Assembly: GCA_013396915.1 (NCBI GenBank)
Contig: VWZL01001962.1
Span: forward strand, 184,033 to 248,032
Direction: 5' to 3'
Source: Stercorarius parasiticus
Lineage: Eukaryota; Chordata; Aves; Charadriiformes; Stercorariidae
Length of the DNA: 64,000 nucleotides
Below are positions 57,001 to 64,000 of this stretch, piece after piece. A program made the position numbers and the translations under genes. Within the stretch, counting starts at the first letter, position 1; each line of letters starts with the position of its first letter. A model generated the notes under the pieces. It ran no database searches. It saw only the letters and a list, made by a program, of their open reading frames with translations, and was not told the DNA's origin.

Positions 57001-60000
57001 AACACTGCAATCGCTGCATGCTCCAGGCGTGTTTTACTCACTCAGGGCTCAGGCCAAATCTGAGACACGCCATCAAATGTGACCAAATTATTATCACATA
57101 ACAAGTTACGGCCCACAAGCTGGGCTGCTAAATCGTTCCTGTGTGTGCCCATGTGGCAAAGGAAAATGTGTCAGCTGAACTTGCCACGAATGTGGTTTAA
57201 ACCACAGGTTTTCATTTGGAACGGGAGCACGTTAAGAGCTTACACAAGGTCTGCAGCTCCAAGACAGGTTGGTAACTTAGGCTGCTGGGGTAACAGTCAA
57301 CAGGTTTGAGCCGATGCACTTTATCTCACAATTTGGGTTGTCTCCTCCTACGCACCAGGACAGCCACAGCAGCTCAGCTGAGGGGCAGCTAACCTATGAA
57401 GCCACTATATTTCAGTGGCGTTGGTTCAGGACCTTAAGGCCACTGAGCCTTGACAGGCACAGGCAGGGAAATTTTGCAGGCGCTGGACTAGCCACAAGAG
57501 GGGGATCACAGTGAATGCAAGAGATGCTGAAAACTGTCTGGAAAACATACCGGAGCCCCAGACTTCAGGGGCACGGATCTCCCTGCTCTGGCTGCTTTAC
57601 CTCCCATTCGCAAACCAGTTTGCCTAACAACACCTGATACACCCCTTAAAATTACGGGTGAAGAACTGCACTTTGTCCACTGGAAAACCAAGAACATCTC
57701 TTTGTACTAAATATTTCAAAAACAGCCTTTGAAAAATAGGTATGTTTATATTGGCCAAAGCACACACGTCCTTACCCAAGCTAACTCTCACATCTTACAG
57801 TCAGGCCAGAAACTGTGCTTTATTCTCTTATCCTGTGGATTTATTACTGACCTACAGTCAAACCCATGAAGATCGCATATGTGACCGCACAGGGACAGCA
57901 GGCACAGCCGTTACGGCGAGGAGGACAGACTCCTAGGATTCGAGCTATCAGATAATCACCACTAGCTGTTGCAGGGATAGGAAGATGCTGCACGGCCAGG
58001 CAGGATCTGGTTTTTTCCCCTCTCATAGGGGTGGCACACAGACACACTAGTCATGGCAACTGTCATCTTGGGTGCGATCAGCCAGGTTTTTAATTGGCTT
58101 GCAGATGTTGTGCCCCGGCCATATATATTATTTTCACTTAAGTTTATGTCAGCAGGAACAGGAGTCTACTAAATTTATCCCCTGTGCTCAAGACTAACTG
58201 CACAGGCCTTGAAGGGTATTTTTAATAGGAGGTAAACCTCATCCACAAACAGTCTCTCATTTCAGGCCTACAAATGAGATATTTTCCAGCCCAGTTTAAC
58301 TCCAACCCTGCCCCTTCCTTCCACAAGCCCCAAATGACTGTTTTCTCCTGATTCTTTGGTCATTGTGTAAGTGCGATATCCCTTGGCAGAGCCTACAAAA
58401 GAGCTGGGGAGGAACATGGTTCCTGCCTATTTGGCTCCTTTTAGGGTTAAAGCCAGGATGAGTTTTGTGCCTAAAGCAACATCCTTCACGCAAATGCCAG
58501 TATAACATAAATTGTGCCGGGCTCTGAGGAGAAGCAAATGTCAAAAATTAAGTTATTCTTCTGCTTGACTCACAAATCCAAGTAGCATGCAAATAAAGAG
58601 GAGCCATCTGTTCAAGTCCCTGGGCCATTTCAAGTTAAGCATCCAGCGCCAGCTTCAGCTCCCAGTTACATCGGGTCAGCCCTGCTGGCTGGCCTCCACA
58701 GGACATGCTCAGCCTTGCCCAGGACCGCCTGTCACCGCACAAGTGTTTGTAACCCTTCACGCTCCTCTTCAGCTCAACTGGCATGTTGTCGCTGACGCCG
58801 CTTTCAGCTGCTCACGCTCAGACGCAAGGTATCCCTACTTCCAGGCGGCTTCACAAGCAGGATTTCAGGGTTTCTCCTGGTTTAGTTCCTTCACTGCGCG
58901 TATCAGGCTTGGTCCCTCGCTGCCCTGTGATGCTTCGATGATGCATCAGAGCAGTTGGTGCATTGATCTGAAATCAGATTTGTCACTGGCTTCAGCGGAG
59001 CTTGTGCTACACCCATGGCTGTCTTCTTACATCTCCACGACACTTCATTACCATCAAAAGCGCACCCCTGTTGGGCTAAACCACCGTTGGAGGAAGAGAG
59101 GATTATCACCTCATTTAAGAGAGGAGGCAAAGTGAAAGGAGATCTGACCATACTGCAGACGGGTGCGGAGATGTTTAGTAAGCTGGCCGTGATGCCATCT
59201 GTAAGCATTATCTTGAGAGAATCATCATACCAGGGACAGGTTGCCCTGGCAAAGCCTGGCTGTGTAGCTGGAGCTTGTATGTCCCGAAGGACTTGGACTG
59301 TGTTAGGTCCACCACCTTCACCATCCCAGCTCTGCCATTCCCTGCGTGAGACATACTCCAGTTGCACGAACGATGGCAAAAACAATGCCCTCATGGAGCA
59401 GGTTTTACTTCCACGCACCAGTCTGAAGTCTACAGGGCATTAATTACCACGGTACAGTCAGGGGACCGGAGCTGTAGTTGTGAGCAGTATTTAAGGCTGC
59501 ATAAACCTAAGGACGAAGAGGGCTCTAGGTGGAAAATAGGAGAAAGTTTGGGGTCTGTGCTGGGGGCCAGTAACTAACCACTGAGCAGCAGGCCAGGATC
59601 CAGTCAACATGTGAGCGCTTCTGTCTCACTGTGAGCTCAGACGGGGCAGTTTAGGCCGTAGCTGACTGGAGATCTCATAGTTGAGAGAGTTGCTGCCCTT
59701 CCTCTGTGCTTCTCTCCTCCCAGCTAAAGTAGCCTGGTTCCAGCACCTCTCAACTCCCACCTCTTCTCCAAGGACTCCCCCCATCCCACCCAAACCAACA
59801 GAAACCCCAGGGTAGCTCCAGGGAAGCGAGGAGAGTTAGATTGCTGTCAACGCAAGGAGAGAACAGGAGGTATCAGTGAAGGAACACTCCCCGCATCCTC
59901 GATGTATAAATAAATAAAGAAAGAATCATATCTAGATTTGTCCCTTGTTGAACAGGCAGCTCCAGATCAAAATCAACGAGCAGGTTATTGGAGTAAAGCA

Positions 60001-63000
60001 AATAATGTTGCAATGATAAGAGAAGGACCATTAGATTTCTTGGCTGAATCCCGCACTTGAGCGGGAGCACTCGAACTGGCAGCGCACCGACAGTTCAGAG
60101 GCAGTGGTGTGTACCTGTGATGGATGTGGTGATGGTAATTCGGAGAATATGCTTTCAGTATGCTGTCTCCTTCAAACGGGAATGGACAGACCCTCAAATA
60201 AACACCAGGGAAGCTAGGAGTGAGGTTTCTTTCTCCTGCAAGATGCAGTGGGTCACCACAGCTTGTGCTCCCCAAGTCACGGGTTTCCAGTCCATGCTGG
60301 CTGGTATCTGCAGGTGAACTGAGCTACATCACACCCTGCCTCATGCAGGCCGGACCTAACCCAGACGGAGAGTGTCTTCATCCTGGCAAGAGCCCCACAC
60401 AAGCTTTGGTGCCACCCCTCCAAAGTCTGGGCTTAGGGATTTCCCTAACAGGGCCTTGAAGGCTTACAGAGCTGGGATGGAGAAGAGACGCAGACACGCT
60501 GAAGCAACCATGCCACACTTGCTGAGAGGTAGCACCAGGAGCTAACTGGAGAGCTTTTACAATGTGAGTCACTCGCTGAGCTCCATCTCATGGCATATTA
60601 AGCAGTATGAATCAAAGACTGAAAATGCAGGGCATGCCTTGCCCTACAAAAACACCATCAACCACTTTACTTTTTAAGTAATGATTTGCTATTGATTATG
60701 TGCATGAAGATGAGGTAGTTCCCTACCTCTCCTGCCAATTCCCACACTCTCAATCACATCACAAGCAAATGCCAGTCGAGCCCGCTCTAACAGAGCTGAG
60801 TTACTGCTCTTTGGAGGGGATAAACTGGGCACATCAGAAATCTCTGGGAAAATGCCTGAGACTGCTTGAGTTGACCGAAGACCTCCAGAAGTACAAGTGG
60901 AACAAACATGGCGGAAGGTAGGGGTGGCCACGTCTTCCTGAGCCTATAAACCACATGCCAAAGTCTTCAAAAGTCCAACAGCCACATGAGCTGCCAGACG
61001 TGCCTTGGAGAGCTAGGTAGGGAACACGGTCTAGAAGCAAGATGCTCACGCAACGTGGTTCCCAGGTGCTGTGGTGCGTTCAGGTTCAGTGATCCTTCCT
61101 GCCAAGGGAAGGTGAGACAAGTGCCAAGGAAGACCACAGCACAGGCAGTGTCCTCACTGGCTGGGACGTAGAGCCGCCGGATCTGAAGAGGGTTGGCAGG
61201 GCCAGAAGCTGGTAAAAAGGAACGACCAAGAGTCCCAGGTAAGGCAAGGGGATGAACTGGGTCCAGGGTTCATTTAGGAAGAGCAGGAGCAGGACTGGGA
61301 ACAAGGCTACAACATAGGTCTGACACTGATCCAAGACACAGGACCCCAGGCAGGACTACAAATAGGCACTCCTGCAACACAGCTCAGGCAAGGTGCCCAG
61401 GTCTGAGCTTAAGTGGAGCCTCTGCACTAATTAGCGGAGGATGTGTGGGTGGAGGTGAGGTTGGTCAGGGTAATCAAGGCCAATTAGTGCACTCAGGACC
61501 CTGACACAACTAGATGCAAAGTGGAGCAGGAAGTTATGTTTCTATTTTACCCATTTCTAATCTCAGGCCAAGGTCATCTTTGGTTTGGTCCCATCTCAAG
61601 TTTGCCCTGTGGCTGGGCGGGAGGAGCAGACAATCACAAGCACAGATACAAGTGTCACTTTCTGCCCCGCGACATGTCGTGTCTAAAGCTGCCCTCCCTG
61701 CCAGCCTCTGGCCTGCTGTGCTGGTGAGTGTTTGCCAGACGAAGGCGTGCGGGAGTCCTTAGCGTATGTCTGTCTTGTGTCACGCACTCTCTCCAAGACG
61801 CTTGTGCTGCAGTGGGTTTGGATGCTTGGGAAAGCAATATTGTCTCGACGGATTTTTGAAGGCAGGACGTGTACTAGGGAGATGAAGGGGTAGCATCACG
61901 TTGTTCGTGTCAGCGTGTTTTACACGAGCTTGTTATTTTAAAAATAATCAGGTGCTAACTCTGGATCTAGAGAACAAGATAAAGCGTGGGGTTTTTCCTC
62001 TGTTCCTTACGGAGAGCTTCTGTAGCTGGACCTTCCTCTCCAAAACCAGGTGATACAGAGGAGTCACAGTTTTATCATGCGAAAGCTCTCTGCGGTTCTT
62101 TGAGGGTTATCTCCCAGTCCTGCCCCTGCTTTCTGTTGGGAACATCAGCAGAGAAAAGTCACAGCAGCTGCTCCTACCCTTTCCAATTTAAACCTTCCCT
62201 TTAAATCCAAAAATGCACTAGTACGGAAAGATTTCCACTGAAATCGGAGAGTTTTGACTAAGTAACGCATTCAGAGTCAGAACCCAGGTTGGATCGGCAG
62301 TCAGCAATGGTTACACTCGGTCTTAGACCAGAGATCCCAGGCTGAATCGGAGCACCGCTGTGCCAGGGTCCTCCATCTGAAACAGCTGGATTGCAGAACA
62401 ACGTACTCTAAAGGAACCGCTGGAAACAGTGTTTCACTGAAAACATTTGATGAAAGTTTGCTGCATCCACCACAGAAATCCTGGAAAATAGTGTGCAAAT
62501 ATGCTGGAAAGGTTCTAAATCCACATGGGAAGGACACCCCTCCAAATAGCTGATATTGAGGGTGAAGACTCAGCTACTTAGAGTTTAAGCGGACAATGTT
62601 CTTCCATGACTCAGCATCATGCCGACTGTGCTCAGGGACCCGGTGGGAAAGCACGGAAGCCTGATGACGGGGTAGGCTGCCAGAGGAAATAAAAACAACA
62701 AAAAAATATTCAAAAATCCCAAATACCCAGAACAACAGCCTGCCAAAGAAAACAACCATCAAAAAAAACTCCAACCCTGCTGTCAGGACCTCGATATTTC
62801 TTCCTTTGGAATAACCAGTTTTGGGACCAAGTTGATTAAATGTATAAAGGAGGCTCCTTTCTACCCGAATTTCATGGAGTGAGATGGATTTAGGTGCCTT
62901 CTTTGCCAGCTTTCTCTGCAAGTCAGCTGTTATTCCCTCACAGCCCAAGCCTTACGAGGGTGAGGAGCGATAGGGGATCATCCCCCAGTTTTGCCAGGTC

Positions 63001-63399
63001 GGCTTCGGGGATGATGTCAGTAGAACAAAACACAGGGCAGGTGGCACCCTCAGCTTGTGACCCAAAGGAACATGGAAAACGATACTTTCAGGAAGTTTGG
63101 GTTTTTTTCCTCAGAAGACAAAACTTTTATTTTAAATCCCCTTTCCCAGCGCACTGGGGAATGCAGGCGGACAGGGGCAATTAGGAAGGGGAAGGGGAGG
63201 GGAAGCCGTAAGACATTCCCCACTGCACCATGCCTGCGAGTGGGACCTGGGGGTCTTGCAGCGGGACGACAATGCTGGAGCAGCGCTGCCGCTCTGTATT
63301 TTGTTTGGGGTTTTTTTCCCCCATCTAAGGGTTTATTCAGCTGGAATCATCTAATAGTCCAGAACACAACTGCTCGCTTCAGCCTTTCTCCAGAGGGCA
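54038..63399. other. Long repeat-poor stretch, no gene recognised
   Basis: More than 9 kb without any CR1 copy, simple-repeat array or recognisable exon. Frames such as 58587-59135 (plus, 182 codons) and 58903-59418 (minus, 171 codons) overlap one another and have no domain I recognise. A palindromic GATA-type site (CTATCAGATAATC) occurs near 57946-57958. It may be intron or upstream DNA of a gene starting at the CpG island at 63.4-64.0 kb. Confidence 0.5.
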
Positions 63400-64000
63400 C
63401 GGCATTTTGCCCCGCAAACCTCCCCAGCGGCCGAGAAGGCCGGTAACCTGCCCAGACGGGCTGAAGGCAGACACCGGGCAGCTCCCCCTTCCCAACGGCA
63501 CCGGCTTCCCCAAGCTCTGCCCGCAGTTTGCCGTGCCAGGAACCCATGCCAGCCGGCAGCTCTGCTCCCTCAGGCACGGCCGCGGCGGGGCTGAGGGGAT
63601 GGCGGCTCCACGGCCTTCCCGCGCCCCGCGGCGGCCGCCCCCACTCGTGTTGATGGCCGTTACCCCCCTCAGAGAGCCCCGGAGGGCCGTGAGGGGACGG
63701 CGGTGGGTCGTAGGGGAAGGCGAGTGGTCGTTGAAGGGACGCTGGAGGGCCGCGAGGGGAAAGCAGGAGGAGGGGACGGCGGACGGTCATGAGGGGACGG
63801 CGGACGGTCGTGAGGGAACGGCTGAGGGCTGTGAGGGGAAGGCGGGCGGGCGTAAGGGGACAGCGAAGAGCCATGAGGGGACAGTGGAGGGCTGTGAGGG
63901 AAGGGCGGAGAGCCGTGAAGGGAAGGCGGGCGGGCGGCCGTAAAAGCACTGCAGCCGCCGCCTCCCGCCGCCCCATCCCTGAGGCGAATGGGTGCGGCCC
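63400..64000. promoter_or_regulatory. CpG island at the right window edge
   Basis: GC-rich, CpG-dense DNA contains CGGCCGCGGCGG and CCGCGCCCCGCGGCGGCCGC patches. An ATGGCGGC sequence at 63599-63606 is both a YY1-type promoter motif and an ATG in good translation context (GAGGGG before, G after). The downstream frame begins MAAPRPSRAPRRPPP, in the style of many vertebrate N-termini, then runs into the minisatellite. The island continues beyond the window, so the gene and its direction cannot be settled. Confidence 0.65.
63691..63941. repeat. 21-bp minisatellite within the CpG island
   Basis: Twelve units begin GAGGGG or close variants at 63691, 63712, 63733, 63754, 63770, 63791, 63812, 63833, 63854, 63875, 63896 and 63917. 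All are 21 bases long except the fourth (16) and the last (25). A typical unit is GAGGGGACGGCGGACGGTCGT. Both strands stay open through the array: the plus frame gives heptapeptides like EGTADGR and EGTAEGC, the minus frame gives PLMTVRR-type heptapeptides. Confidence 0.92.

Noticed and set aside
60700..60921. 73-codon plus frame ending near a GTAGGG donor
   Set aside because: Residue composition is plausible but the acceptor is weak and no family was recognised.
63347..63976. 209-codon minus-strand frame at the right edge
   Set aside because: Its length comes from the 21-bp minisatellite being open on both strands plus GC richness; no domain recognised.
1..64000. CRISPR arrays, tRNA/rRNA genes, bacterial operons, LTR retrovirus structures
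   Set aside because: Looked for and not seen: no spaced direct repeats of CRISPR type, no convincing tRNA A/B boxes, no Shine-Dalgarno-led gene strings, no paired LTRs or retroviral gene order.

Overview
This 64 kb window looks like vertebrate, most probably avian, nuclear DNA. The main evidence is the repeats. Eighteen pieces of CR1-type LINE carry the amniote/bird 3' end (an 8-bp ATTCTATG-like terminal repeat, no poly-A tail). They are almost the only recognisable transposons. Crocodilian or turtle DNA would be the main alternative. There are no bacterial operons, ribosome binding sites, CRISPR arrays, rRNA or tRNA genes. Nearly every long open frame is chance, or lies inside CR1, a GC-rich island, a minisatellite or the N gap.

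Layout: 1-2.6 kb is single-copy sequence with an enhancer-like block (about 0.78-1.33 kb). Two CR1 copies fill 2.6-4.6 kb. Then 4.6-22.5 kb is mostly single-copy sequence with an AT-rich conserved-looking block (8.89-9.46 kb) and two old CR1 fragments. A CpG island at about 22.56-23.24 kb has GC boxes and a ZNF143-like site and is the best promoter candidate. Just beyond it are an inverted CR1 pair (23.46-23.83 kb) and an RFX X-box block (24.06-24.36 kb). From 24.4 to 36.4 kb the sequence is mostly single-copy, with a GATA/RUNX motif cluster (29.1-30.0 kb), a possible MIR-like SINE relic (28.6 kb), a 26-27-bp palindromic minisatellite (33.5 kb) and several CR1 copies. A C-rich minisatellite at 36.4-36.8 kb runs into an 856-base N gap (36769-37624).

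From 37.6 to 54 kb the window is rich in CR1. One copy keeps an open C-terminal reverse-transcriptase ORF2 segment (39.86-40.48 kb), and six consecutive copies lie on the minus strand (42.4-54.0 kb). From 54.0 to 63.4 kb I see no recognisable repeat or gene. The window ends in a second CpG island (about 63.4-64.0 kb) holding a 21-bp minisatellite, which may be the 5' end of another gene.

No complete protein-coding gene could be recognised. Two splice-flanked open stretches (26565-26752 minus, 37651-37936 plus) are reported as weak exon candidates. The window is best read as intergenic and/or intronic DNA around one or two CpG-island promoters, with possible regulatory elements. I found no convincing new multi-gene system. 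The most interesting observations are the dual-strand-open 21-bp minisatellite in a CpG island, the CR1 arrangements (inverted hairpin, 3'-to-3' junction, chimera), and the dense GATA/RUNX, RFX and HNF-like motif groups.
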